Assembly (NCBI GenBank): GCA_040384325.1 | Contig: JAZKJL010000001.1 | Span: 372,001 to 436,000, forward strand | Source: JACMLX01 sp040384325 | GTDB lineage: Bacteria; Gemmatimonadota; Gemmatimonadetes; Gemmatimonadales; Gemmatimonadaceae | Reading direction: 5' to 3' | DNA: 64,000 nt | In this document: positions 9,580 through 18,338 of the stretch, in pieces | Layout of the letters: each line of letters begins with the position of its first letter | Position numbering within the stretch: the stretch's first letter is position 1 | Position numbers and translations under genes: made by a program | The notes under the pieces: generated by a model | The model's database searches: none | What the model was told of the DNA's origin: nothing | The model's input: the letters and a program-made list of their open reading frames with translations, nothing else

Positions 9580-9585
9580 ATTGTA
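9580..9585 (-). promoter_or_regulatory. TACAAT -10 box seven bases before the ATG (possible leaderless start)
   Basis: On the minus strand TACAAT is followed by TGCGGTC and then the ATG at 9572. Transcription starting about seven bases after the hexamer would begin at or next to the ATG, leaving almost no 5' UTR. No good -35 box is seen 16-18 bases upstream. The same spacing and hexamer precede the arginine decarboxylase gene at 29255. Confidence 0.45.
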
Positions 9586-9613
9586 CCGCCTGACGCCGCG
9601 CACTGCGCAGGGC

Positions 9614-10639
9614 CTACCGCAGCACCTGCACTGCGTTGGCCGGGAAGTCGGTGAACACGCCATCAACGCCGGCGGCGCGAAAGGCCCGCAGTTCGGCGGC
9701 CTGGTCACCGCGCCACATCTCCGGCAGGAAAGGGGCGTCGCTGCGGATGGTCCAGATGTGAACGAGGAGCCCCGCCGCGTGCGCATCGCGCACCAGCGTG
9801 CTCGGCGTCGATATCCGGCCGTCAGCAGTCGCGGTGAGGATCAGTTCCTTCGCGGCGCCGATACCGTCGGCGTAGCGGCGCACCCGTCGCAACCCGGCCG
9901 GGGTGCGCATGGTGGTGAACGAGAGCGCGGCCGAGTCGGGCGGCGCAGCCGTGACGTTCACCAGCTGCACCAGCCGCACCGGTGTGCGCGGACGCAGGCG
10001 CAGCAGGCTGCCGACCTCGAAGCTCTGGATGAATACCGGCGCGCTGCGTCGGTTCATGCCCGCGCGCGCCAACGACGCGACCAGCTTCTCCTCCAGCGGC
10101 AGGCCGATGCGCCGGAAGTGTGCGGCATGTTTCGTCTCCGGATACACACCCACCGGCCGGCCACGCTCCAGGCCGAGGCGACGCACGAGGGCCAGCACCT
10201 CGTCGAACGTCGGCACCTCGAACTGTCCGTCGAACGCGTGGCCGCGCGAGGCGATGCGCTCGCGGGCGCGCAACGTCTTCAGTTCGGCCAGCGTCAGGTC
10301 CTCGGTCCACCAGCCGGTGATCGTGTCGCCGTCGATCACCTGCGTGCGACGCCGTTCCGGAAACTTCGCTGCCACGTCGGTGGTGCCACCGATCTCGTTC
10401 TCGTGGCGCGCCACCAGCACGCCGTCCCTGGTGCTCACGAGGTCGGGCTCGACGTAGTCGGCGCCCACCGACACCGCCAGCGCATAACTCTCGAGCGTGT
10501 GTTCGGGACGATCGCCGCTGGCACCGCGATGCCCGATGATGATCGGCAGCGGCGCACGCGTGGGAACGTCGGTGCGACGAGCCGGCTGGCCGGGAAGCAG
10601 CGTCAGTGCGGTGATGCAGGCGATGCGAAGGAGAGGCAT
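9614..10639 (-). CDS. Glycerophosphodiester phosphodiesterase, secreted
   Basis: A 341-residue enzyme that should hydrolyse glycerophosphodiesters to glycerol-3-phosphate and an alcohol. After a signal peptide (MPLLRIACITALTLLPG) the GDPD signature appears: H37 in IIIGHRGAS, the ExD pair E64/D66 in YVEPDLV, and H79 in VARHE. These are the acid/base and metal residues of the family. The C-terminal AAGVDGVFTDFPANA is the typical last strand and loop of the TIM barrel. The start at 10639 puts the signal peptide first; a longer in-frame option at 10669 would not. It stands 41 bases downstream of the HEAT-cyclophilin start on the same strand. Confidence 0.9.
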   Translation of the reverse strand: MPLLRIACITALTLLPGQPARRTDVPTRAPLPIIIGHRGASGDRPEHTLESYALAVSVGADYVEPDLVSTRDGVLVARHENEIGGTTDVAAKFPERRRTQVIDGDTITGWWTEDLTLAELKTLRARERIASRGHAFDGQFEVPTFDEVLALVRRLGLERGRPVGVYPETKHAAHFRRIGLPLEEKLVASLARAGMNRRSAPVFIQSFEVGSLLRLRPRTPVRLVQLVNVTAAPPDSAALSFTTMRTPAGLRRVRRYADGIGAAKELILTATADGRISTPSTLVRDAHAAGLLVHIWTIRSDAPFLPEMWRGDQAAELRAFRAAGVDGVFTDFPANAVQVLR

Positions 10640-10762
10640 CGGGGAATGCTCACCCGACGCGCACGCCACCGCGAGTGCATCGGCTGCTCGTGTCCGATCC
10701 GTGACCCGTCACGACAGTTGGCGCGCCTCGCGTGCGCAAGGCGCCGGCAGCGCTGCTGCGAG

Positions 10763-11560
10763 TTACTCTGGCGTGGTGCGTGCGGCGCCGCGCTGCATGG
10801 CGCTGGCCTGTCCGTCGGCCACCGCCGACACACGACCCACCGGCATCTGGTAGAGCATCGACGCGGTGTTGCGATCGGCCTCGCTCAGGTCCGCCACTTC
10901 CACCCATGGCGCCATGATGTTGCGCGCGTCGGAGGTGTGACCGAGGCCCAGTGCGTGGCCGATCTCGTGCAGGGCGACGGCACGGAGCGCGCGCGGCGTC
11001 TGCGGCAGGCCATCGCTGGCGTGCATGCTGAGCGTGACGCGGGCGCGGGTGATCCAGCCCTTGGCGGTGCTCCACCACACCGTGCGACCGCTCTCGTCCT
11101 GACCCAGGCGTTCGGTCCAGAGCACGTGCAGTTCGGCGTCGCTCGAGTCGGCCACGAGGCGGAAGCGCACCGGGAGGCCCACGTCCTGCCACTCGTCGAT
11201 CGCCTCGCGTGCCATCGCCGGGAAGGCGTCGTCCCAACCCGTCAGTTCGCGAGCGGGCTGGATCCAGACGCGGACCGGGGCACCGGTGCGCTCGGCCCAG
11301 CGTCGCACCACCGAGTCACGCACCAGCAACTGCTCCGGCAGGTAGTTTTGCGGGCGCGCCGTCGCGGTCTCGTCGTAGCCGAGGGGCAGGCGGGCAACCG
11401 GGGCCATGGCGGCGGCGAGGACCGGGGCGATGTACGGGGCGGGGAAGTGAATCCCGCTCACCGAATACGCCGCAGCGAGGTCCTGAGCATCGAGCACTGA
11501 CGGCTGACTGACACCGAGAGTGCACATCATGGCAAGCACGAACCGTCGGAACTGATGCAT
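10763..11560 (-). CDS. Matrixin-like zinc metalloprotease, secreted
   Basis: A 265-residue protein with a signal peptide (MHQFRRFVLAMMCTLGVS, cleavage near LDAQD). The zinc-binding motif HEIGHALGLGH gives ligands H198, H202 and H208 and the catalytic base E199. The following NIM (M216) is the Met-turn expected of metzincins. The pattern fits peptidase family M10A (matrixins) or a near relative. No propeptide cysteine switch is visible in the short region ahead of the domain. It is divergent from the acetoacetyl-CoA synthetase gene, with 275 bases between the two starts. Confidence 0.85.
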   Translation of the reverse strand: MHQFRRFVLAMMCTLGVSQPSVLDAQDLAAAYSVSGIHFPAPYIAPVLAAAMAPVARLPLGYDETATARPQNYLPEQLLVRDSVVRRWAERTGAPVRVWIQPARELTGWDDAFPAMAREAIDEWQDVGLPVRFRLVADSSDAELHVLWTERLGQDESGRTVWWSTAKGWITRARVTLSMHASDGLPQTPRALRAVALHEIGHALGLGHTSDARNIMAPWVEVADLSEADRNTASMLYQMPVGRVSAVADGQASAMQRGAARTTPE

Positions 11561-11655
11561 GTGACCTTGCCGCAGGGCGCGTCATCGCGCGGTGGCGCAG
11601 GGGTAGTACTCGACGTGGTATTGACGAGCCCGAGCATTCGCGGTAACAAGTCCAA

Positions 11656-11721
11656 GCTCATCCATTGAGCACCTAAACCGTTGCTTTTCAGCAACATACG
11701 CCATAGCTGAGTTCGTATGTT
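11656..11721 (+). promoter_or_regulatory. Three adjacent dyads upstream of acetoacetyl-CoA synthetase
   Basis: This AT-richer stretch holds three consecutive inverted repeats. They are GCTCA-N5-TGAGC (11656-11670), GTTGC-N6-GCAAC (11680-11695) and AACATACG-N13-CGTATGTT (11693-11721, perfect eight-base arms). A possible promoter (TTGCTT, 17 bases, TAGCTG) overlaps the second and third. The long dyad could be an operator, or the set could fold in a 5' leader. The rest of the 11561-11835 gap shows nothing else recognisable. Confidence 0.4.
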
Positions 11722-11835
11722 TCCGGTCTTTTGCGGTTCCAGTGCCACAGTCGTGCTCGCTACGTCGTCGTCCGACGTGCGGCGGCTGCCATTCCGGGTG
11801 TCGGCCTGTGGCGCTGACACATCAACAGGCGGCCG

Positions 11836-13851
11836 ATGACCGCCGTCTGGACCCCGGACGCGCGGCGCGCCTCGCATTCCCAGCTGGCGCGCTTCCACCA
11901 CCTGATGCGCGCCACCTATGGCGCGGCGGCGGTGGGTGACGATTACCCCCACCTGCACGCGTGGTCGGTGCGTGAGCGCGGCACCTTCTGGCGCGAGGTG
12001 TGGCGTCTGGCGGATGTCAGCGCCAGCGCGATCGGCAGCGGTGACCCGTCGTCACCAGCCGGCGAGAACCTTGATCGCATGGCGCCACCCGGCACACCAG
12101 ACGGGCCACGGTGGTTTCCGAATGCGCGACTGAATTACGCCGAGCACCTGGTCAAGCATCGCGACCAACGCACTGCGATCGTGGCGTGGACGGAACGCGG
12201 ATGGACGCGCAGCTGGACCTACGCCGAGCTGTTCGCCGACGTCTCCCGCGTGTCGCAGGGGCTGAAGGCGATCGGCGTGCGCAAGGGTGATCGCGTGGCC
12301 GCCTTCATGCCGAACGTCGGCGAGACGGTGATCGCGATGATTGCCACGACGGCCATCGGTGCCATCTGGACGTCGTGCTCGCAGGATTTCGGCAACAAGG
12401 GTGTGCTGGACCGCTTCAGCCAGGTGGAGCCGGTGGTCCTCATCACCACCGATGGTTATCGCTACGGCGGCCGGAACATCGAGACGCTCGATCGGGCGCG
12501 CGAGCTGTGTGCGGCGCTGCCCACCGTGCAGCACCTGGTGGTGGTGCCGTACCTGAAGGCCGAGCCGTCGCTGCGGGGCATCGAGAACGCCGTCGCATGG
12601 CGTGACCTCGGTCGCGACGAACCGCACGACCTCTTCCCGGTCACGCGAGTCCCGTTCGACCATCCGTTGTTCATCATGTACTCGTCCGGCACCACCGGCC
12701 TACCCAAGTGCATGGTGCATGGGCACGGCGGCACGCTGCTGCAGCACGTGAAGGAGCATGTGCTGCACGGCGACATGAAGCGTGAGAGCCGGTTGTTCTA
12801 CTACACGACCTGCGGTTGGATGATGTGGAACTGGCTGGTCAGCGCGTTGGCCGTCGGCTCCACCATCGTGCTCTACGACGGCTCACCGATCCCGCCGCGC
12901 GAGACGGGCATTCTCTGGCGCCTCGCCGCCGAGGAGGAGCTGACGCACTTCGGCACCAGCGCGCGTTTTCTCGCGATGGCGGAGAAGCTGGGACATGAAC
13001 CGGCGGCGGGAAACAAGCTGCCGTCGCTGGACGTGATCTACAGCACCGGCAGTCCGCTGGCCGAACATTCCTACGACTGGGTACAGCGCGCGATCTCGCC
13101 GGACGTGCGCCTGAGCAGCATCAGCGGCGGCACCGACCTCCTCTCCTGCTTCGCGCTCGGCGCACCGACGCTGCCGGTACATCGCGGCGAGCTGCAGTGC
13201 CTGGGGCTGGGGATGGCGGTCGAGGTCTGGGACGCCGACGGCAACCCTGTGATCGGCATGCCGGGAGAGCTGGTCTGCACCAAGCCGTTTCCCAGCATGC
13301 CGGTGGCGTTCTGGAACGACCCGGCGGGCGCCCGCTATCGCGCCGCATACTTCGAGCACTACGACAACGCGTGGCGTCATGGCGACTGGGCGCAGCGCAC
13401 GTCGCATCATGGGCTGGTGATCCTCGGCCGCAGCGACGCCACCCTCAACCCGGGCGGCGTGCGGATCGGCACCGCCGAGATCTACCGGCAGGTGGAGCAG
13501 GTGCCCGAAGTGCTGGAGAGCCTGGTGATCGGCCAGGAGATCGTGGCCGACGGCACTCCCGACGTGCGGATCGTGCTGTTCGTGCGGCTGCGCGATGGCC
13601 TCGAGCTCACGGATGCGCTGCGCTCCACCATCCGTACCCGCATCCGCACCGAGGCCAGCCCGCACCACGTGCCGAAGGTGATCCTCGCGGTGCCCGACCT
13701 GCCGCGCACCGTGAGCGGCAAGATCACCGAGCTGGCCGTGCGCGACGTGATTCACGGGCGGACCGTCGCCAACACCGATGCCCTCGCCAATCCCGAGTCG
13801 CTGCAGTTCTTCCGTGATCTGGCGACGAAGCCGGAGATGATTCCGCGGTGA
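11836..13851 (+). CDS. Acetoacetyl-CoA synthetase (acetoacetate--CoA ligase)
   Basis: A 671-residue member of the acyl-adenylate superfamily that joins acetoacetate, CoA and ATP. The length matches the family (650-680). The P-loop-like motif SSGTTGLPK lies at residues 283-291, followed by MVHGHGG. The segment YTTCGWMMWNWL and the late motif GRSDATLNPGGVRIG are typical of AacS. The C-terminal lysine motif PRTVSGKITELAVRD carries the lysine used in adenylation. It converts free acetoacetate to acetoacetyl-CoA, which would recover one product of the Phe/Tyr pathway encoded at 16245-20419. It converges with the oligopeptidase gene. Confidence 0.92.
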   Translation: MTAVWTPDARRASHSQLARFHHLMRATYGAAAVGDDYPHLHAWSVRERGTFWREVWRLADVSASAIGSGDPSSPAGENLDRMAPPGTPDGPRWFPNARLNYAEHLVKHRDQRTAIVAWTERGWTRSWTYAELFADVSRVSQGLKAIGVRKGDRVAAFMPNVGETVIAMIATTAIGAIWTSCSQDFGNKGVLDRFSQVEPVVLITTDGYRYGGRNIETLDRARELCAALPTVQHLVVVPYLKAEPSLRGIENAVAWRDLGRDEPHDLFPVTRVPFDHPLFIMYSSGTTGLPKCMVHGHGGTLLQHVKEHVLHGDMKRESRLFYYTTCGWMMWNWLVSALAVGSTIVLYDGSPIPPRETGILWRLAAEEELTHFGTSARFLAMAEKLGHEPAAGNKLPSLDVIYSTGSPLAEHSYDWVQRAISPDVRLSSISGGTDLLSCFALGAPTLPVHRGELQCLGLGMAVEVWDADGNPVIGMPGELVCTKPFPSMPVAFWNDPAGARYRAAYFEHYDNAWRHGDWAQRTSHHGLVILGRSDATLNPGGVRIGTAEIYRQVEQVPEVLESLVIGQEIVADGTPDVRIVLFVRLRDGLELTDALRSTIRTRIRTEASPHHVPKVILAVPDLPRTVSGKITELAVRDVIHGRTVANTDALANPESLQFFRDLATKPEMIPR

Positions 13852-13858
13852 AAGGCAC

Positions 13859-13898
13859 GCCCGATCGCGCGCGGCTCGCTGCCGGCGCGCGATCGGGC
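13859..13898. terminator. Hairpin with 14-bp perfect stem between convergent genes
   Basis: Arms at 13859-13872 and 13885-13898 (GCCCGATCGCGCGC and its exact complement) enclose a 12-base loop. It fills the 55-base gap between the stops of the acetoacetyl-CoA synthetase and oligopeptidase genes. There is no long T-tract on either side, so it may act as a bidirectional factor-assisted terminator. Confidence 0.6.
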
Positions 13899-13906
13899 GC
13901 GGCATG

Positions 13907-16036
13907 TCAGGGCACGACCGCGCCGCCGAGTCCCACCTGGTCGAGCATGAAGGCGTAGTTGAACGCGATTTCCTTCAGGCGCTCGTAGCGTCCGCTGCTG
14001 CCGCCGTGGCCGGCGCCCATGTTCATCCGCAGCAGCAGCGGGTTGCCGTCCGTCTTCCGCTCGCGCAGGCGCGCCACCCACTTCGTCGGCTCCCAGTATG
14101 CCACGCGACTGTCATTCAGGCCGCTGGTGACGATCATCGCCGGGTATGCCTTCGCCGCCACGTTCTCGTACGGCGAGTAGCGCAGCATGTACGCGTATTC
14201 GTCGGCCTTGGCCGGATTGCCCCACTGCTCCCATTCCTGCGCGGTGAGCGGGATGCTGGCGTCGGACATGGTGTTGATCACGTCCACGAACGGCACTTCG
14301 GCGCTGATCGCCTTGTACAGGTCGGGCCGCATGTTGGCCACCACGCCCATCAGCAATCCGCCGGCGCTGCCGCCGTTGGCCAGCAGGCGATCCTTCGAGG
14401 TGTAGCCTTCGGCCACCAGGAACTCACCGACGTCGATGAAGTCGTGGAAGGTGTTCAGCTTCCTCAGCATCTTGCCGTCGTCGTACCACGAGCGGCCCAT
14501 CTCCTGCCCACCGCGGACGTGCGCGATGGCGTAGATCATGCCGCGATCGAGCAATGACACACGATTGGAGTTGAACGTCGCCTCGCTGTTGGCGCCGTAT
14601 GAACCGTAGGCGTACTCCAGCAGCGGGCGCTTGCCATCGCGCACCAGCGGCAGCCGATAGACGATCGACACCGGCACCATCGCCCCGTCGCGGGCCCGCG
14701 CCATGCGGCGCTCGACACCGTACCTGGCCGGATCGTAGCCGCCCAGCACCTCCTGCTGCTTCTTCGCCGTGCGGGTGCGCGTGGCCATGTCGTAGTCGAT
14801 CACGGTGCTCGGCGTCACCAGCGACGAATACGAGAAGCGGAGCGCGGTGGCATCGAACATCGGGTTCTGCGCCAGCGACACCCCGTACGCCGGCTCGGGG
14901 AAGCTGATGTCGTGCGCCTCGCCACCAGCGAGCGCGGTGACGCGCAGGCGGCGCAGCCCCTCGCGTCGTTCGCTGACGACGGCGTAGTCGCGGAACACAT
15001 CGATGCCTTCCACGAACACCTCGGGCCGCGGCGCGATCCAGTCCTCCCAGCGGGTGAGGTCGGCGGCATCGTCACGCACGCGCGCCACCTTGAAGTTCGG
15101 CGCGCCGTCGTTGGTCACGATCCAGAACCAGCCGTTGCCGTGGTCCACCTCGTACTCCACGTTCGTGCGCCTGGCGGCGATCAGGCGTGCCGGCCGCGTG
15201 GGCTGCATGGCGTCGATCACCCGCGTCTCACCCTGCGTGAAGCTGCCGGACGAGATGGTGATGAAGCGACCGCTGCGCATCCGGTCCACGCTCACGTTGA
15301 ACAGCACGTTCGGCTCGTGGAAGACGCTCGCGTCGGTGCGCACCGAGCTGCCGATGGCGTGCCGCCAGACGCGATCGCTGCGCTTGGCGCTGTCGGTGCT
15401 CATGTAGAACAGCGTGCGATTGTCGCTCGCCCACGCGAGGCCGAAGCCGAGCTTCTCCTTGCGATCGGGGAGGTACTTGCCGGTGGCGAGGTTCTTCACC
15501 CGCAGCGTGAAGTCCTCGTACCCGGTGGTATCCACCAGCACCGCCAGCAGCGCGTGATTGGGGCTGACCTCGAACCCACCGAGGCTGAAGAACTTGCGGC
15601 CCTTGGCCTCGGCGTTCTGGTCGAAGATCACCTCTTCGGCGGCGTCGAGCGTGCGCAGCTTGCGGCAGTAGATCGGGTACGGCTTTCCCTGCTCGGTGCG
15701 GGTGTAGTACCAGTACGGCGCGTTGTAGGTGGGGACGCTGAGGTCCGTTTCCTTGATCCGTGCCACCAGCTCGGCGTACAGCGCGTCGCGCAGCGGCTGC
15801 AGGCCGGCGGTCATCGCGTCGGTGTAGGCATTCTCGGCGTCGAGGTGCGCGATGACCGCAGGATTCTTGCGGTCACGAAACCAGGCGTACTCGTCCACCA
15901 GCACGTTGCCATGCAGCGTGTCGACCTTGGGCTGCTTGGCCGCCACCGGCGGGGTGGGGCGCTGCCCGTCGGCGACGGCGGGCGACAGCAGGACGGACAT
16001 GGTAAGGAGGCGGAGGAGGGACGGCAGTCGTGGCAT
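13907..16036 (-). CDS. ptrB: Oligopeptidase B-type S9 serine peptidase, exported
   Basis: A 709-residue prolyl-oligopeptidase family peptidase of oligopeptidase B type, which usually cuts short peptides after Arg or Lys. The N-terminal propeller is preceded by a signal peptide (LLRLLTMSVLLSPAVADG), unlike the cytosolic E. coli enzyme. The catalytic triad is readable: S557 in NGGSAGGLL, D642 in SGLNDSRV and H677 in MGAGHGGSSG. The stretch YAYGSYGAN and AIAHVRGG agree with the family. The start at 16036 gives the signal peptide; longer in-frame starts up to 16333 lack sense. It is divergent from the phenylalanine hydroxylase gene across 208 bases. Confidence 0.88.
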   Translation of the reverse strand: MPRLPSLLRLLTMSVLLSPAVADGQRPTPPVAAKQPKVDTLHGNVLVDEYAWFRDRKNPAVIAHLDAENAYTDAMTAGLQPLRDALYAELVARIKETDLSVPTYNAPYWYYTRTEQGKPYPIYCRKLRTLDAAEEVIFDQNAEAKGRKFFSLGGFEVSPNHALLAVLVDTTGYEDFTLRVKNLATGKYLPDRKEKLGFGLAWASDNRTLFYMSTDSAKRSDRVWRHAIGSSVRTDASVFHEPNVLFNVSVDRMRSGRFITISSGSFTQGETRVIDAMQPTRPARLIAARRTNVEYEVDHGNGWFWIVTNDGAPNFKVARVRDDAADLTRWEDWIAPRPEVFVEGIDVFRDYAVVSERREGLRRLRVTALAGGEAHDISFPEPAYGVSLAQNPMFDATALRFSYSSLVTPSTVIDYDMATRTRTAKKQQEVLGGYDPARYGVERRMARARDGAMVPVSIVYRLPLVRDGKRPLLEYAYGSYGANSEATFNSNRVSLLDRGMIYAIAHVRGGQEMGRSWYDDGKMLRKLNTFHDFIDVGEFLVAEGYTSKDRLLANGGSAGGLLMGVVANMRPDLYKAISAEVPFVDVINTMSDASIPLTAQEWEQWGNPAKADEYAYMLRYSPYENVAAKAYPAMIVTSGLNDSRVAYWEPTKWVARLRERKTDGNPLLLRMNMGAGHGGSSGRYERLKEIAFNYAFMLDQVGLGGAVVP

Positions 16037-16244
16037 CGGCGGAGGGGTGAGGAATGCCCGGAAAGCTGAGCCGCACGACCGTGATACGAAAGGCATCGGG
16101 CACCCGTCCCGGTGCGCCGTCAGGCAGACCGGTCGGCCAGAACGGCCGACCGGCGACGGAACCCTATGCCCGGCGTGGTGTCGGCTCGGTATCTTGTGTG
16201 CCTGCACGTCGTGCACGCCCCGACTTTCCCAGCCCCACCAACTG

Positions 16245-17168
16245 ATGACCGCACCTGCGGCTGCACCGCCAGGCCTGACCACCACCAAGGCGCCTTTCAT
16301 CGAGGCGGCCCAGGCCCGTGGTGAGCTGTACATCGAGCAGCCCTACGAGTTGTACAGCGAAGCCAATCACGACACCTGGCATCGCCTCTACACGCGCATG
16401 ACCCCGCGCTGGGCGCGCTACGCGAATCCGAAGTTCCTCGACGGCATCACGACACTGAACCTCGACCCCAACCGCGTGCCGCGGCTGGAAGACGTGAACC
16501 AATTCATGTCGCCGCGCACCGGGTTCCGGGCCAAGCCGGTGAGTGGCTACGTGCCGGCGTTCCGCTTCTTCGACTGCCTGCGCAACCGCGAGTTCCCGAC
16601 CACGATCACGATCCGCGACGGCGCCACGCTCGACTACCTGCCGGAGCCGGACATCTTCCACGACATCGGCGGGCACGTGCCGATGCACACCGATCCGGCG
16701 TTCGCCGACACGCTGGTGAGCTTCGGCGAGTGCGCGCACGTGGCGGCCGACATCGTGAAGGGGATCAGCGATCCGTCGGAGCAGATCCGGACGCTGACGT
16801 CGATCCAGCAGGCGATGGCGCGGTTCTTCTGGTTCACGATCGAGTTCGGCCTGATGAAGGGCCCCGATGCCGGCGAGTGCAAGGTGTACGGCAGCGGCCT
16901 GCTGAGCAGCTACGGCGAGATGGAGCACGCGGTGGAGAGCCAAGCGGTGCAGCGCGTCCCGATGCAGCTGGAGTGGGTGATCAACCAGTCGTTCGAGATC
17001 GACCGCTACCAGCCGCTGCTCTTCGTCGTCAACGACTTCGAGCACCTGTTCGAGGAAGTGCGCCGGCTGGGGCAGTGGATGAAGGACGGTAAACTGAACA
17101 ACGTCGCGCCCGGGGAGCCCGCCATCAGCGAGGCCGACCTGCGCAGCTTCCTGGAGGTTGGACACTGA
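16245..17168 (+). CDS. phhA: Phenylalanine 4-hydroxylase
   Basis: A 307-residue tetrahydropterin- and iron-dependent enzyme that converts phenylalanine to tyrosine. The iron ligands stand in the family motif FHDIGGHVPMH (H139, H144) and in FWFTIEFGL (E200). The catalytic-domain-only length is normal for bacterial enzymes. It is the first gene of the aromatic degradation operon, and its TGA overlaps the HPPD ATG (TGATG at 17166-17170). No pterin-4a-carbinolamine dehydratase (phhB) is found nearby, so cofactor recycling must be encoded elsewhere. The start at 16245 gives the conserved early TKAPFIEAA-type N-terminus. Confidence 0.93.
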   Translation: MTAPAAAPPGLTTTKAPFIEAAQARGELYIEQPYELYSEANHDTWHRLYTRMTPRWARYANPKFLDGITTLNLDPNRVPRLEDVNQFMSPRTGFRAKPVSGYVPAFRFFDCLRNREFPTTITIRDGATLDYLPEPDIFHDIGGHVPMHTDPAFADTLVSFGECAHVAADIVKGISDPSEQIRTLTSIQQAMARFFWFTIEFGLMKGPDAGECKVYGSGLLSSYGEMEHAVESQAVQRVPMQLEWVINQSFEIDRYQPLLFVVNDFEHLFEEVRRLGQWMKDGKLNNVAPGEPAISEADLRSFLEVGH

Positions 17169-18292
17169 TGGCGACCCAGACGCGGCCCGATGCAGCGGCC
17201 ACCACCGATACGTTCCCGATCAACGGCACCGACTACGTCGAGTTCCTGGTCGGCAACGCGAAGCAGGCGGCGCATTTCTACCGCACCACCTTCGGCTACC
17301 AGCTGGTGGCCTACCGCGGCCCCGAGACCGGCGAGCGCGAGACCTGCTCGTACGTGCTGCAGCAGAACAAGATCCGCCTCGTGCTCACCAGCGCCTTCGA
17401 TCCCGACCACTGGATCAACCAGCACGTGCGCCTGCATGGCGACGGCGTGAAGGACATCGCGCTCTGGGTCGACGATGCACGTGAGATGTTCCGCCTCGCG
17501 ATCGAGCGTGGCGCGAAGGCGTGGGCCGAGCCGAAGGTCACCGAGGATGCCTCGGGGCGCGTGATCACCGCCAGCATCCGCACCTACGGCGAGACCATCC
17601 ACACCCTCGTCGAGCGCAGCGACTACACCGGCATCTTCATGCCCGGCTTCGAGGCCCGCAGCTCTGACCTCGTCACCACGCCGGTCGGCGTGCAGTACGT
17701 GGACCACTGCGTCGGCAACGTCGAGCTGGGGAAGATGAACGAGTGGGTCAAGTTCTACGAGGACGTGATGGGCTTCCGGAACCTGATCTCGTTCGACGAC
17801 AACGACATCAGCACCGAGTACACCTCGCTGATGTCGAAGGTGGTGGCCAGCGGCAACGATCGCATCAAGTTCCCGATCAACGAGCCCGCCGCCGGCAAGA
17901 AGAAGAGCCAGATCGACGAGTACCTCGAGTTCTATCGCGGGGCCGGTGTGCAGCACCTGGCGCTGGCCACCGACGACATCATCAGCACCGTCACGGAACT
18001 CAAGCAGCGCGGCGTGGACTTCCTGCGGGTGCCGACCACGTATTACGACACGCTGCTGGATCGCGTCGGCCACATCGACGAGGACCTCGCGCCGCTGAAG
18101 GAGCTCGGCATCCTGGTCGATCGCGACGACGAGGGTTACCTGCTGCAGATCTTCACCAAGCCGGTGCAGGATCGCCCGACCGTGTTCTACGAGATCATCC
18201 AGCGGAAGGGCGCCCGCAGCTTCGGCAAGGGCAACTTCAAGGCGCTGTTCGAGGCCATCGAGCGCGAGCAGGCGCTGCGCGGGAATCTCTGA
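17168..18292 (+). CDS. hpd: 4-Hydroxyphenylpyruvate dioxygenase
   Basis: A 374-residue iron(II) dioxygenase of the vicinal oxygen chelate fold that turns 4-hydroxyphenylpyruvate into homogentisate. Two glyoxalase-like halves are visible. The metal ligands sit in the C-terminal half: H180 in YVDHCVGNV, H263 in GVQHLALAT and E342 in VFYEIIQRKG. The closing RSFGKGNFKALFEAIE is highly characteristic. The ATG overlaps the stop of the hydroxylase gene, so the two are translationally coupled. No aminotransferase for tyrosine lies in the operon. Confidence 0.95.
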   Translation: MATQTRPDAAATTDTFPINGTDYVEFLVGNAKQAAHFYRTTFGYQLVAYRGPETGERETCSYVLQQNKIRLVLTSAFDPDHWINQHVRLHGDGVKDIALWVDDAREMFRLAIERGAKAWAEPKVTEDASGRVITASIRTYGETIHTLVERSDYTGIFMPGFEARSSDLVTTPVGVQYVDHCVGNVELGKMNEWVKFYEDVMGFRNLISFDDNDISTEYTSLMSKVVASGNDRIKFPINEPAAGKKKSQIDEYLEFYRGAGVQHLALATDDIISTVTELKQRGVDFLRVPTTYYDTLLDRVGHIDEDLAPLKELGILVDRDDEGYLLQIFTKPVQDRPTVFYEIIQRKGARSFGKGNFKALFEAIEREQALRGNL

Positions 18293-18338
18293 GCCGGCGC
18301 CGGGTGCGTCGATCCAAACCGCAGCCACGAGGCGCGGC

